Of a DNA stretch of 64,000 nt, positions 8,344-16,505 are shown one piece after another. The stretch lies in NCBI RefSeq assembly GCF_001442615.1, contig NZ_LMXN01000007.1, positions 1-64,000 of the forward strand, written 5' to 3'. Every line of letters begins with the position of its first letter. Positions within the stretch are counted from its first letter, which is position 1. The stretch is from Algoriphagus resistens (GTDB lineage Bacteria > Bacteroidota > Bacteroidia > Cytophagales > Cyclobacteriaceae). Position numbers and translations under genes: made by a program. The notes under the pieces are model-generated. The model was not told where the DNA came from. It saw only the letters and a list, made by a program, of their open reading frames with translations, and did not search any database.

Positions 8344-9675
8344 TTACTGAGCTGGTTCAGCTGGTTTTGGCAGATAATACAGGACGACCCGGCCATCTAT
8401 TGTCAGATACTCTTTGGCTACACGCTGCAAATCAGCCTTCGTAACTTTGCTATAGGCCTCCAGTACTTTATTTACATAGCCAGCTCCGCCAAACATCACG
8501 TGAGCTTCGGCTAAATTCTCAGCTACGCCTGCCATAGAGGAATTACCACTTACAATATTATTCTCCATGATATTCTGAAGCTTCTCAAAATCTCTGTCAG
8601 AAATCCCTTCTGCTTGAACTTGCTTGATCAGTCGGTCTATTTCCGCTTCAAGATCTTGTGGCTCCACCCCCATATTAGTAATACCATACATGATAAAAAT
8701 CCCTCCATCTTCCAATTCAAGAGGAATTGCCGCTACGGCAAGTGCCTTTTGCTGCTTATCAACCAGTTCCTTGGTCATCAAAGAAGAATTCCCTCCGGTT
8801 AAATAGGTGGAGAGCATAGACAGTGCGTAAGAATCAGCATCATTTTTTGGAGGAAGATTATACGCTTGAATCACTGCCGGAATCTGAATATTGTCATACA
8901 CAATGTCTCTGACCTCGGCAGTCTTTTTTGGCTCTTTTATATCAGGTCTATAGATTGGCTTTGTTCCTTTTGGGATTTCTGAAAAATATTTTTTCACCCA
9001 CTCTTCTGTCTGCTTATAATCTATATCTCCTGCGATCGTCAGTGTAGCATTGTTTGGCACATAGAAGTCTTTGTAAAATTGTTGGAATTCCTCGATAGAT
9101 GCGGCGTTTAGATCTTCCAGCGATCCAATTGGAGCCCAACGGTAAGGATGTTCTGTGTATGCTCTTTTTAGCGTTTCGATCAGGATACTACCATAAGGCC
9201 GGTTGTCATAACTCTGACGCTTTTCCTCTTTTACAACTTCACGCTGGGTCTCCACTCCTATTTGGTCCACTTTCGAGTGAAGCATCCGCTCACTTTCCAT
9301 ATAAAGCGCCAACTCAAGCTCATTAGAAGGAAGCGATTCGTAGTAGTAGGTAATATCATTGGAAGTGTAGGCATTCAGAGTCCCTCCATGTGCTTGAATA
9401 ATATTCATGTACTCACCGCGCTCAATATTCTCAGATCCTTCAAACATCAAGTGTTCAAAAAAGTGTGCAAAGCCAGTTCTGTTAGGCTGCTCATTTTTAG
9501 ATCCCACGTGATAAAGAACTGAAGTCACCACAATCGGTGTGGTATTATCTTGATGCATGATCACATGCAGCCCATTGTCCAAGTCAAATTCCTTGAATTC
9601 AATTTTGGTCTGGGCAAAAGTCGGAATACTTAGCATCCCTGTCATCAATCCCAAAGCAGTAAGTTTTCTCATCAT
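8344..9675 (-). CDS. Zinc-dependent M16 (pitrilysin/insulinase family) peptidase, catalytic subunit
   Basis: A 443-residue exported protease with the signal peptide MMRKLTALGLMTGMLSIPTFAQ. The inverted zinc motif HFFEH is at residues 71-75 and the third ligand is E150 or E151 in REVVKEEKR. The C-terminal half lacks the R/Y pair present in its neighbour (here GGNSSLMTKELV). Catalytic and binding residues are therefore divided between two adjacent genes, as in mitochondrial processing peptidase and bacterial M16B pairs. It probably degrades peptides in the periplasm. Confidence 0.9.
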   Translation of the reverse strand: MMRKLTALGLMTGMLSIPTFAQTKIEFKEFDLDNGLHVIMHQDNTTPIVVTSVLYHVGSKNEQPNRTGFAHFFEHLMFEGSENIERGEYMNIIQAHGGTLNAYTSNDITYYYESLPSNELELALYMESERMLHSKVDQIGVETQREVVKEEKRQSYDNRPYGSILIETLKRAYTEHPYRWAPIGSLEDLNAASIEEFQQFYKDFYVPNNATLTIAGDIDYKQTEEWVKKYFSEIPKGTKPIYRPDIKEPKKTAEVRDIVYDNIQIPAVIQAYNLPPKNDADSYALSMLSTYLTGGNSSLMTKELVDKQQKALAVAAIPLELEDGGIFIMYGITNMGVEPQDLEAEIDRLIKQVQAEGISDRDFEKLQNIMENNIVSGNSSMAGVAENLAEAHVMFGGAGYVNKVLEAYSKVTKADLQRVAKEYLTIDGRVVLYYLPKPAEPAQ

Positions 9676-9840
9676 AGTTTATTGGATTTTATTCTGTTAG
9701 TTAAAATCATTTAGGTGGTCTACTAAAAAAAGTCCTTAAAAACCTATTCAGACTCTGCCGAATCATTTTATGCAATTTTACCCTAAAAAAATACTAATTA
9801 TTGTAATCTAAAAATTTAGGATAAAATATTAATAAAAAAT

Positions 9841-9870
9841 AAGGCTCTGAAAAATCAATTCCAGAGCCTT
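9841..9870 (-). terminator. Terminator of the adenosine kinase gene
   Basis: A 9-10 bp stem (AAGGCTCTG paired with CAGAGCCTT) immediately after the kinase stop codon, followed on the minus strand by a T-rich tract (ATTTTTTATT). Confidence 0.75.
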
Positions 9871-9873
9871 ATG

Positions 9874-10869
9874 TTAGGGGTTTAGCTTCGCCAAAATGTC
9901 TTTCGCTTCATGCCACTGTAGCCTTGGACCAAATTGACCTACAATCTTTGAGCTCGCCATGGACGCAAGTTTCCCGCTAGAAGCATAACTGTGACCGTTG
10001 GTAATGCCGTACATAAAAGCTCCTGCAAACATATCACCTGCACCATTGGTATCTATCGCGGTAATTGCATAAGGCTCTATGTCTATGAACGTATCTCCAT
10101 CATAGATTAAAGCGCCGTTTTTCCCTTGGGTAATCACAAAATGCTTTGCCAGTTTTTTCATTTCTTCCCGGGCTTCTGTCAGCGTATCTTTTCCGGTGAA
10201 AATCATTGCCTCTTCTTCATTTGCAAAAAGCAGATCCACACTAGCTCCAATTACTTCAGTCATTGGTTCTTTGAAGTACTTCACCATCGCAGGATCTGAG
10301 AATGTCAAAGCCACTTTCACACCGTTTTCCTCTGCCACTTCCTTTGCATGCTTCATTGCCTCTTTACCATTCTGCGAAGTGATCAGGTACCCTTCTATAT
10401 ATAGATATTTTGAATCTTTGATTGCAGCTTCGTTGACATCCGCACTAGAGTAGGTCTGCGTGATTCCCAAAAAAGTATTCATTGTTCGCTCTGCATCTTC
10501 TGTCACCATCACAAGGCATTTTCCCGTGATCCCTTCAGCCAAATTGGTTTCGCTGAGGTTATGTGAAACACCTGCATCTTTCATGTCATTCATATAAAAA
10601 TGACCAAGTTCGTCATTGGCTACTTTGCAGGAATAATAGGCCTTGCCGCCAAACTGCGAAACCGCAATTACTGTATTTCCAGCCGATCCCCCGCACTGTT
10701 TTTTGGCCTGCTCTGTATTAATTACTTGCATTAGGGCATTTTGACGCTCTTCGTCCACCAGTGTCATCAGCCCTTTTTCGACAGCATTGTCAGCAAAAAA
10801 CTGATCTGTTACCTTGAATTCAATATCTACTAAGGCATTTCCTATGCCCGTTACATCGTATTTTTTCAT
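9874..10869 (-). CDS. Adenosine kinase / PfkB-family carbohydrate kinase
   Basis: A 331-residue ribokinase-fold kinase. The N-terminal signature GGSAGNTVIAVSQFGG (about residues 60-75) and the C-terminal PfkB motif DTNGAGDMFAGAFMYG (about 273-288, catalytic Asp in GAGD) are intact. The start MKKYDVTGIGNALVDIEF is typical of the adenosine kinase subgroup, which phosphorylates adenosine to AMP in purine salvage. It stands alone with its own terminator; the palindromic doublet lies just upstream of its ATG. Substrate choice within the family is inferred. Confidence 0.8.
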   Translation of the reverse strand: MKKYDVTGIGNALVDIEFKVTDQFFADNAVEKGLMTLVDEERQNALMQVINTEQAKKQCGGSAGNTVIAVSQFGGKAYYSCKVANDELGHFYMNDMKDAGVSHNLSETNLAEGITGKCLVMVTEDAERTMNTFLGITQTYSSADVNEAAIKDSKYLYIEGYLITSQNGKEAMKHAKEVAEENGVKVALTFSDPAMVKYFKEPMTEVIGASVDLLFANEEEAMIFTGKDTLTEAREEMKKLAKHFVITQGKNGALIYDGDTFIDIEPYAITAIDTNGAGDMFAGAFMYGITNGHSYASSGKLASMASSKIVGQFGPRLQWHEAKDILAKLNP

Positions 10870-10895
10870 ATGATTATATTTTGTCTTTTAAAGGC

Positions 10896-10961
10896 CATAT
10901 GGAATCTCGCATGGGAGATAATCATCCCAGTGTGTGACGCTGGAGTCATGCTCGATTTCAT
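10896..10961. repeat. Palindromic intergenic repeat, copy A
   Basis: A 66-bp element with arms CATATGGAATC and GATTTCAT that fold into a stem closed again by internal CATG segments. It differs from copies B and C mainly in one inner arm (GGGAGATAATC in place of GCATTATAATC). It lies 26 nt from the adenosine kinase start. Confidence 0.75.
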
Positions 10962-10987
10962 CTGTTTATTTTTTGTTTCTCAGTGGT

Positions 10988-11053
10988 CATATGGAATCTC
11001 GCATGCATTATAATCATCCCAGTGTGTGACGCTTTCGTCATGCTCGATTTCAT
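10988..11053. repeat. Palindromic intergenic repeat, copy B
   Basis: A 66-bp element nearly identical to copy A, separated from it by 26 nt of T-rich linker. Its inner part reads TGACG-CTTT-CGTCA, a perfect 5-bp hairpin, where copies A and C have a weaker 4-bp version. Confidence 0.75.
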
Positions 11054-11113
11054 CTATATAATTGGAAAGTTAAAATGTTTAAAGGTTGTAAAGTGAAGTT
11101 AGACTAGACGAAA

Positions 11114-12277
11114 TCAATCAAATATCCGATGCCGTTCAAAAGGCTTAGTCCGGTCAAATAAGTACCGATAGGTGTGATGAGTCTTATAAATCTCTGCCAA
11201 AAGCTGCTCACAAACCCGCATCATCTTGGGATTGAAATCCCCGATCCAATTCATCTCTATAGTTTTGTAAGGGAATGAAGGCTTGCCGCTCATTTTATCA
11301 TAACTAAGGATCATGGCACTCTCTACTCCCTTCCCCTGATGCTCTGGCACTACACCAAACACCAGTCCGAGCATTTTATTAGGGGGTGAAAAGGTCTTAT
11401 ACCAAAGAAATTTGAGTTTACCGATCAAATCCATTTTTCCATTCACATGTTTGAAGAGCTGGTTGATTTCCGGAATCTGAATGAAAAACGAAACGGGTTC
11501 CCCTTTATAAAACCCAAAGTAAATCAGCTTTTCATCAATAATGGGGGCCATTTTGGCAAACATCATTTGGGCTTCCTTGAGTGCAAGAGATTTCCCCATA
11601 TGACGTGCCCAGGCTTTATTATATACCGTCATAAAATATTCCGGTGCTTTTTCTTTAAGCTCTTTGCCTCTCAGGTAGTGAAAATCGTAATCGGGGTCAT
11701 CCATAATTACCTTAGCACGAGCTTTCATTTTGTCATCAAAGCCTAGATTCTGCACAGGTCTGGCATAAGTGAATTGTTTAAAATAAATCTGAAAACCGTA
11801 TTTTTCGAAGAAATCCTGGTAGTAGCCAAAGTTCCAGGGCATATTATAATTCGGCTCAGTAAAGCCGTCCACGAGCAACCCCCACCATTTGTCCCGCTCT
11901 CCGAAGTTGATCGGACCGTCCATGGCCTCCATACCTTCGCTTTCCAGCCAGGCTTTTGCTGTATCAAAAAGTAAAAAAGCAGCGGCTTGATCATTGATAC
12001 ACTCAAAGAAACCCAACCCGCCTGTCGGTTGTTTTTCTTTCATCTTTGGATTGATGAAAGCTGCCACACGACCTATGGTTTCTCCGGCTTCATTTTGCAG
12101 AAGCCAGCGTTTGGCCTTTGCCCCATTCCGAAAAAGCTTGTTGGTTTCTTTATGAAAAAGCCCCTCGATATCAGCATCAAGAGGCCTGATCCAATTTTTC
12201 TCGTTTTTATACAATCTTACTGCCATCTCAATAAACTCCTTCTGATGGGCAGATGTGACAACTTCTATCAACTTCAT
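11114..12277 (-). CDS. GNAT-superfamily-like protein
   Basis: A 387-residue soluble protein without signal peptide. It looks like the GNAT (N-acetyltransferase) superfamily proteins of about 380 residues that are common in Bacteroidota: an N-terminal domain with GETIGRVAAFINPK (about residues 65-80) and a C-terminal domain with MLGLVFGVVPEHQGKGVESAMIL (about 298-320), where VVPEHQGKGVES resembles the acetyl-CoA pyrophosphate loop (Q/RxxGxG/A). Substrate is unknown. It is a single-gene unit between the repeat doublet and the LytTR operon. Confidence 0.65.
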   Translation of the reverse strand: MKLIEVVTSAHQKEFIEMAVRLYKNEKNWIRPLDADIEGLFHKETNKLFRNGAKAKRWLLQNEAGETIGRVAAFINPKMKEKQPTGGLGFFECINDQAAAFLLFDTAKAWLESEGMEAMDGPINFGERDKWWGLLVDGFTEPNYNMPWNFGYYQDFFEKYGFQIYFKQFTYARPVQNLGFDDKMKARAKVIMDDPDYDFHYLRGKELKEKAPEYFMTVYNKAWARHMGKSLALKEAQMMFAKMAPIIDEKLIYFGFYKGEPVSFFIQIPEINQLFKHVNGKMDLIGKLKFLWYKTFSPPNKMLGLVFGVVPEHQGKGVESAMILSYDKMSGKPSFPYKTIEMNWIGDFNPKMMRVCEQLLAEIYKTHHTYRYLFDRTKPFERHRIFD

Positions 12278-12325
12278 TCGGGTGATTTTAGATCGCTAAA
12301 TTAGCTAGATGCAGGGAAACAGCAA

Positions 12326-12355
12326 AGATTAGCCTCTCAATGAAAAAGCTAATCT
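12326..12355 (-). terminator. Possible terminator after the LytTR regulator
   Basis: An 8-bp perfect stem AGATTAGC/GCTAATCT with a 14-nt loop, 17 nt after the regulator stop. The T-tract on the minus strand is weak, so termination is uncertain. Confidence 0.4.
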
Positions 12356-12371
12356 CTTTAGCTCTCACTTT

Positions 12372-13046
12372 TCAATTCAATTGCTTTAACAGACTCTCGC
12401 GATACCTCATGCCAATTGGGATCAGCTTGTTTCCAATTTTGGCTTGGTTTCCTTCGATAAATTCAACTTTAGATGTATTTATAATAAAAGACTTGTGTGT
12501 CCGCACGAAAAGCTCTTTTGGTAACTCTGCTTCCATTTTCTTCATTGTGGTGGTAATGATCAATACCTGATTTTCCAAATACACTTTGGCATAATCCCCA
12601 AAAGCTTCGAAAAATAAAATATCCTCAAAAGCTGTACGATACAACTTTTTATCCACCTTCAACATAATATGCTCAGGTGGTTCATGATGCACTTTTAGCC
12701 GCTCTTTGACTTTCTGAATAGCCTGCAAAAAACGGTCAAAAGGAATGGGTTTCATCAGATAATCCACAGCGTTTAGCTCAAATCCCTCCAAAGCAAATTC
12801 CGGATACGCCGTTGTGAAAATCACCTGTGGTCTATTTGCAAGAGTTTTATAAAAATTGATTCCGGAGACCTTTGGCAGATTGATATCCAAAAAGAGTAGA
12901 TCCACAAGATCTGTCTCGATCCCTGCCATTGACTCCAGTGCATCTTTATACTCTCCAGACAAGATGAGATCTGGATGATCTGAAATAAACTGTCTCAAAA
13001 CATCCCGGCTAAGTGGCTCATCATCTATGATTGCGCATCTTATCAT
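12372..13046 (-). CDS. LytTR-family DNA-binding response regulator
   Basis: A 224-residue two-component regulator. The receiver domain (about 1-118) has the acidic pair DD at residues 8-9, the phosphoacceptor D54 in LLFLDINLPK and the lysine in YLMKPIPFDRF. A LytTR DNA-binding domain follows (about 128-224), with the typical FEAFGDYAKVYL and FVRTHKSFIIN segments. It overlaps the sensor kinase gene by four bases and is surely its partner. Targets are unknown; the co-transcribed lipoprotein is a candidate. Confidence 0.92.
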   Translation of the reverse strand: MIRCAIIDDEPLSRDVLRQFISDHPDLILSGEYKDALESMAGIETDLVDLLFLDINLPKVSGINFYKTLANRPQVIFTTAYPEFALEGFELNAVDYLMKPIPFDRFLQAIQKVKERLKVHHEPPEHIMLKVDKKLYRTAFEDILFFEAFGDYAKVYLENQVLIITTTMKKMEAELPKELFVRTHKSFIINTSKVEFIEGNQAKIGNKLIPIGMRYRESLLKQLN

Positions 13047-14044
13047 ATCAGGGTCAATTTAACTTGAAATTCCGTTTCAGTTTTTAGAATTTGAAAATTG
13101 TGAGTGGTTGGATAAATAAGCTCAAGCCTCCTTTTTACATTTTCCAGCCCAATGCCCCCATATTTTCCTTTTTCTATATCATCGATTTGTCCCAAGTTAT
13201 TTTTGATCGTAAAGGAGATAGTTTTATCAACAATAAGTTGGATAACGATAAACGCTTGTTCGGAATCATTTTTCATCCCGTGCTTAAATGCATTTTCCAC
13301 CAATGGAAATAACAACAGCGGAGCTATCATTACACCTTCAAGATTACCTTTCACTGTAAAGTCAACCCTGGAACCTTCCTCTAATCGCAGTTTTTGCAAT
13401 TCTATGTAATTTTCAAGCATTTCAACTTCCTTTACCAAGGGTACTTTATCCTCTTCTACTTCATATAGCATGTATCGAAGCAAATTAGAAAGTTCCAGTA
13501 CCGTCTCTGGAGTTTGGTCACTTTTGGCCAAAGCCTGAGAATAGATACTATTGAGACTATTAAATAAAAAATGGGGATTAATCTGGGTTTTCAGAGAATT
13601 GAGTTCGAGAGACAATTTATCTTTTTCCACTTGCTGAAGTATGTACCAGGATTGTGACAACTTGATAAGCGTAGTCAGGGTCAGATATATCACAAAAATA
13701 GTCACCAAGATCTCCCACTCTGTAAATGAAACCATGTAAAACTCCGAATCCATCAGTGGAAACACTACCTCAAAGGTAATTTCATGAACCACATACGTAA
13801 GTAGTAAAAGGAGAGGAACGCAGAGAAAATACAGGGGGTACTTGCTCTGATCGAGGAATTTGGGAATGAGAAATCTCAAATTGGCATATACCAGGAAGAA
13901 CAGTGGAATATGAAAAAGTAAGGCATAAAATACATCTATAAACTTGAATACATTAGAAATAGAAAAATAACTCCCAATGGCATAAATTGACAGCATCCAA
14001 AAAATCGGATGCTGAAACCATTTTGAATTAATGAGCTTTACCAT
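13043..14044 (-). CDS. LytS/YehU-type sensor histidine kinase
   Basis: A 333-residue membrane kinase. Four hydrophobic segments occupy about residues 10-150, followed by a His_kinase domain: QINPHFLFNSLNSI carries the phosphorylated histidine, VENAFKHGM is the N-box and GGIGLENVKRRLELIYP the G-box. It has no large extracellular sensor domain, so the membrane portion or a partner protein probably senses the signal. It lies between an 8-nt gap to the lipoprotein gene and a 4-nt overlap with the regulator. Confidence 0.92.
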   Translation of the reverse strand: MVKLINSKWFQHPIFWMLSIYAIGSYFSISNVFKFIDVFYALLFHIPLFFLVYANLRFLIPKFLDQSKYPLYFLCVPLLLLLTYVVHEITFEVVFPLMDSEFYMVSFTEWEILVTIFVIYLTLTTLIKLSQSWYILQQVEKDKLSLELNSLKTQINPHFLFNSLNSIYSQALAKSDQTPETVLELSNLLRYMLYEVEEDKVPLVKEVEMLENYIELQKLRLEEGSRVDFTVKGNLEGVMIAPLLLFPLVENAFKHGMKNDSEQAFIVIQLIVDKTISFTIKNNLGQIDDIEKGKYGGIGLENVKRRLELIYPTTHNFQILKTETEFQVKLTLI

Positions 14045-14052
14045 AAAAAATA

Positions 14053-14658
14053 TTAGCTAGCCCTTTTATAAATCTCCGTATCTTCAAACACCGATTCGTC
14101 ATCCGAATATCGATCTATGAATTTCTGGATTTCCTTCGGTTGGGCAGTAATCAGAATTGTACCATCCACATTTTCGTGCCTCAGTCGGATGAGATTGCTT
14201 TCGAAAAGCTTATTCAACTTTTCAAGATCAAAGGCAGTAAGTTCTAGTTGATCATTAGCGTACTTCAACTTAATGAAAGTATGGACGGGCAACATATTCG
14301 AATATAGGTTCTTAAGATAATAGTCCTCACTCGGGTAAGAATCTCTATCATTCGGATATAGATCGAGAAAAAAATCCTTTCCAATTTCAGCGATATGCCC
14401 AACAAAATCCTGTCTTTCACTACCTTCCATGATAACTACATGGTAGTTTTTCGCTTTGGTTAGGTCGGGGGATTCCCCATCTCCTGGGAAATTGATGAAC
14501 TCTATATATTCTTCATGCCCTTCCCTATCCCAACGACCAATCAATTCTGGAATATATACAAGGGTATCCTCTGTGTAGATTGGGAATAATGAAAACACAC
14601 AGGAATTCAATAGGACCACTAAAAGTCCAAATGCGAGAATTGATTTTGCTTTTTTCAT
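14053..14658 (-). CDS. Predicted lipoprotein co-transcribed with a two-component system
   Basis: A 201-residue protein with a lipoprotein signal: the hydrophobic run after MKKAKS ends in LLNSC, which gives a lipidated Cys at residue 20. I do not recognise the remainder. It has a central region of alternating charged and aromatic residues (EGSERQDFVGHIAEIGKDFF) and ends in TEIYKRAS. It is the first gene of the operon, 8 nt before the sensor kinase, so it may be an accessory sensor or a product the system controls. Confidence 0.65.
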   Translation of the reverse strand: MKKAKSILAFGLLVVLLNSCVFSLFPIYTEDTLVYIPELIGRWDREGHEEYIEFINFPGDGESPDLTKAKNYHVVIMEGSERQDFVGHIAEIGKDFFLDLYPNDRDSYPSEDYYLKNLYSNMLPVHTFIKLKYANDQLELTAFDLEKLNKLFESNLIRLRHENVDGTILITAQPKEIQKFIDRYSDDESVFEDTEIYKRAS

Positions 14659-14802
14659 AATTAGAATATTTGAGTTTTTGACAGGCTCAAATTGCCTAAT
14701 AAACTAAGGTCGAGAAAAAAATCTCTACGAACGCAGCAAATCTCCAGACGAACAAAGGGATTTAGAGGTTTATCCTTATTCTGCTCTTCAAAATCCGGAT
14801 CA

Positions 14803-14834
14803 TAAAAAAAATGCCGCTTCTGGAAAAGCAGCAT
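14803..14834 (-). terminator. Terminator of rimO
   Basis: A 9-bp stem with one weak pair (ATGCCGCTT 14811-14819 with AAGCAGCAT 14826-14834), followed on the minus strand by eight T. It lies about 50 nt after the rimO stop. Confidence 0.8.
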
Positions 14835-14881
14835 ATCCCTATATAAGAGAATACTTCATCAGAAGCTTAACACAATACGTT

Positions 14882-16195
14882 TTATTCCTCCACCTCCCCA
14901 TACAGATCAAACTCTGTGGCATCAGTTACTTTCACATTTACAAAATCCCCCACTCGGCAATAATGCTTTGCTGCATCGATCAGCACTTCGTTATCCACTT
15001 CAACAGAATCGTACTCCGTACGACCTACGAAGTGACCACCTTCTTTTTTATCAATGAGCACTTTGAAGGTCTTACCGATTTTCTCCTGATTCAGATCGTA
15101 TGAAATCTGCTCCTGGATCTCCATCAAATTGTTAGCTCGTTCCTGCTTCACTTCCTGAGGAACGCTATCTTCCATTGTATAGGCATGGGTATTTTCTTCA
15201 TGAGAATATGTAAACACTCCCAAACGCTCAAATTTCATCCGCTCCACGAAGTCAACCATCTCCTGATATTCCTTATCTCCTTCGCCGGGATGTCCTGCAA
15301 TCAGCGTAGTACGGATAGCGATATCCGGTAAAATATCTCGAATGCTGTGGATTAAGTCTTCCTGTTTTTCACGGGTTGTTCCTCTACGCATCGCTTTCAG
15401 CACATCTGTCGAACCATGTTGCAAAGGAATATCCAGGTAATTGCAGATATTCTCCCGCTCCTTCATTACTTCGATCACATCCATTGGAAAACCTGTTGGA
15501 TAGGCATAATGTAAGCGAATCCAGTCGATGCCATTCACATCCGAGAGCCTGCGCATCAACTCCGCAAGATTCCTTTTTTTGTAAATATCCAACCCATAAT
15601 AAGTAGAATCCTGAGCGATCAGTAGCAATTCCTTGGTTCCGCCAGCAGCTTTATGCTCAGCTTCTTTCACCAATTCCTCAATCGGACGGGAAATGTGTCC
15701 TCCGCGCATAATAGGAATAGCGCAAAAAGAGCAAGGTCTATCACAGCCCTCAGAAATCTTCATATAAGCATAGTGGGAAGCGTGCGTCAATAGTCGCTCT
15801 CCCACCAACTCATGTTTGTAGTCTGCCTTGAATTTCTTCAAAATCGCAGGCAAATCCCTAGTTCCAAAAAATGCATCGACCTGGGGAATTTCCTTTTCCA
15901 GATCGTCTTTGTAGCGCTGTGAAAGACATCCCGTTACATAGACTTTGTCCACCAGCCCCTGCTCCTTTGCATCCACATACTGCAAGATGGTGTCAATTGA
16001 CTCCTGCTTTGCATTGTCGATAAACCCACAAGTATTGATAATGATGATATTATTGTCATCCGAACCCGACTCGTGGCTAGCATTGATGCCATTCCCCCGA
16101 AGTTGGGTGAGCAGTACCTCTGAATCGACTAGATTCTTGGAGCATCCCATGGTAACAATATTGACTTTGTCTTTTTTTAACGTTCTCGCTTTCAC
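14882..16195 (-). CDS. rimO: Ribosomal protein uS12 methylthiotransferase RimO
   Basis: A 437-residue radical SAM enzyme that adds a methylthio group to Asp of ribosomal protein uS12. The UPF0004 domain supplies cysteines C18, C56 and C90 for one [4Fe-4S] cluster; the radical SAM motif is C151-x3-C155-x2-C158 in GCDRPCSFCAIP. A TRAM domain covers about residues 370-437. VNIVTMGCSKNLVDSE distinguishes RimO from MiaB. It is monocistronic, with a -7 element at 16219-16226 and a strong terminator. Confidence 0.95.
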   Translation of the reverse strand: MKARTLKKDKVNIVTMGCSKNLVDSEVLLTQLRGNGINASHESGSDDNNIIIINTCGFIDNAKQESIDTILQYVDAKEQGLVDKVYVTGCLSQRYKDDLEKEIPQVDAFFGTRDLPAILKKFKADYKHELVGERLLTHASHYAYMKISEGCDRPCSFCAIPIMRGGHISRPIEELVKEAEHKAAGGTKELLLIAQDSTYYGLDIYKKRNLAELMRRLSDVNGIDWIRLHYAYPTGFPMDVIEVMKERENICNYLDIPLQHGSTDVLKAMRRGTTREKQEDLIHSIRDILPDIAIRTTLIAGHPGEGDKEYQEMVDFVERMKFERLGVFTYSHEENTHAYTMEDSVPQEVKQERANNLMEIQEQISYDLNQEKIGKTFKVLIDKKEGGHFVGRTEYDSVEVDNEVLIDAAKHYCRVGDFVNVKVTDATEFDLYGEVEE

Positions 16196-16218
16196 AGTTT
16201 TCCTACTTTTTGAGGCTG

Positions 16219-16226
16219 CAAAGGTA
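16219..16226 (-). promoter_or_regulatory. -7 element upstream of rimO
   Basis: The minus strand reads TACCTTTG followed by C, a perfect TAnnTTTG, 24 nt upstream of the rimO ATG. No matching TTTG is seen 18-20 nt further up, so this is a partial promoter call. Confidence 0.45.
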
Positions 16227-16340
16227 GCGAAAAAAGAGGTAAATGGTGGTAATGTTTAAAAGTTGTAAGGTTGGGATCGGATACTTATAACTTATAACCT
16301 TCCCACTTAACACTTTGATAAAACAACCTTAACCTAAGAC

Positions 16341-16373
16341 TTGCAGAGATGGGAATTCCTTTGCCTACTTTTG
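16341..16373 (+). promoter_or_regulatory. Candidate promoter for the hairpin leader and E1 gene
   Basis: TTG at 16341-16343, a 22-nt spacer and TACTTTTG (16366-16373, a perfect TAnnTTTG). Transcription from it would start near 16380, leaving a 5' region of about 125 nt before the E1 dehydrogenase ATG. Confidence 0.45.
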
Positions 16374-16397
16374 AGACGTACAGCAAACTTTTTAACT

Positions 16398-16445
16398 CCT
16401 TGCATTTATTTTTCGCCCCGATTCATTCGGGGCTCTTTTGCAAGG
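16398..16445 (+). promoter_or_regulatory. Nested hairpin in the leader of the E1 dehydrogenase gene
   Basis: An outer perfect 7-bp stem (CCTTGCA 16398-16404 with TGCAAGG 16439-16445) encloses a T-rich internal loop and an inner perfect stem GCCCCGA/TCGGGGC (16415-16421 with 16427-16433, 5-base loop). The inner hairpin is followed by TCTTTT, which resembles a weak intrinsic terminator. It could be an attenuator or the end of a short RNA of about 60 nt. Confidence 0.45.
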
Positions 16446-16505
16446 GGCTACAATCCTTTGGCTTTTTACTTCCTTCCTGTAACTTAGAATGGAAATCATC
16501 ATTCC

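Larger units (their letters stand above)
16196..16505. other. Divergent intergenic region between rimO and the E1 dehydrogenase
   Basis: A 310-base non-coding stretch. It holds the rimO -7 element at 16219-16226, a rightward promoter-like element at 16341-16373 and a nested hairpin at 16398-16445. No convincing coding sequence is seen. Confidence 0.6.

Noticed and set aside
10870-11113. Repeat doublet as a CRISPR array
   Set aside because: Only two units, each a long palindrome, with T-rich linkers in place of unique spacers; no cas genes.
11743-12006. Minus-strand open frame inside the GNAT-like gene
   Set aside because: Shadow frame within a well-supported gene; composition is not protein-like.
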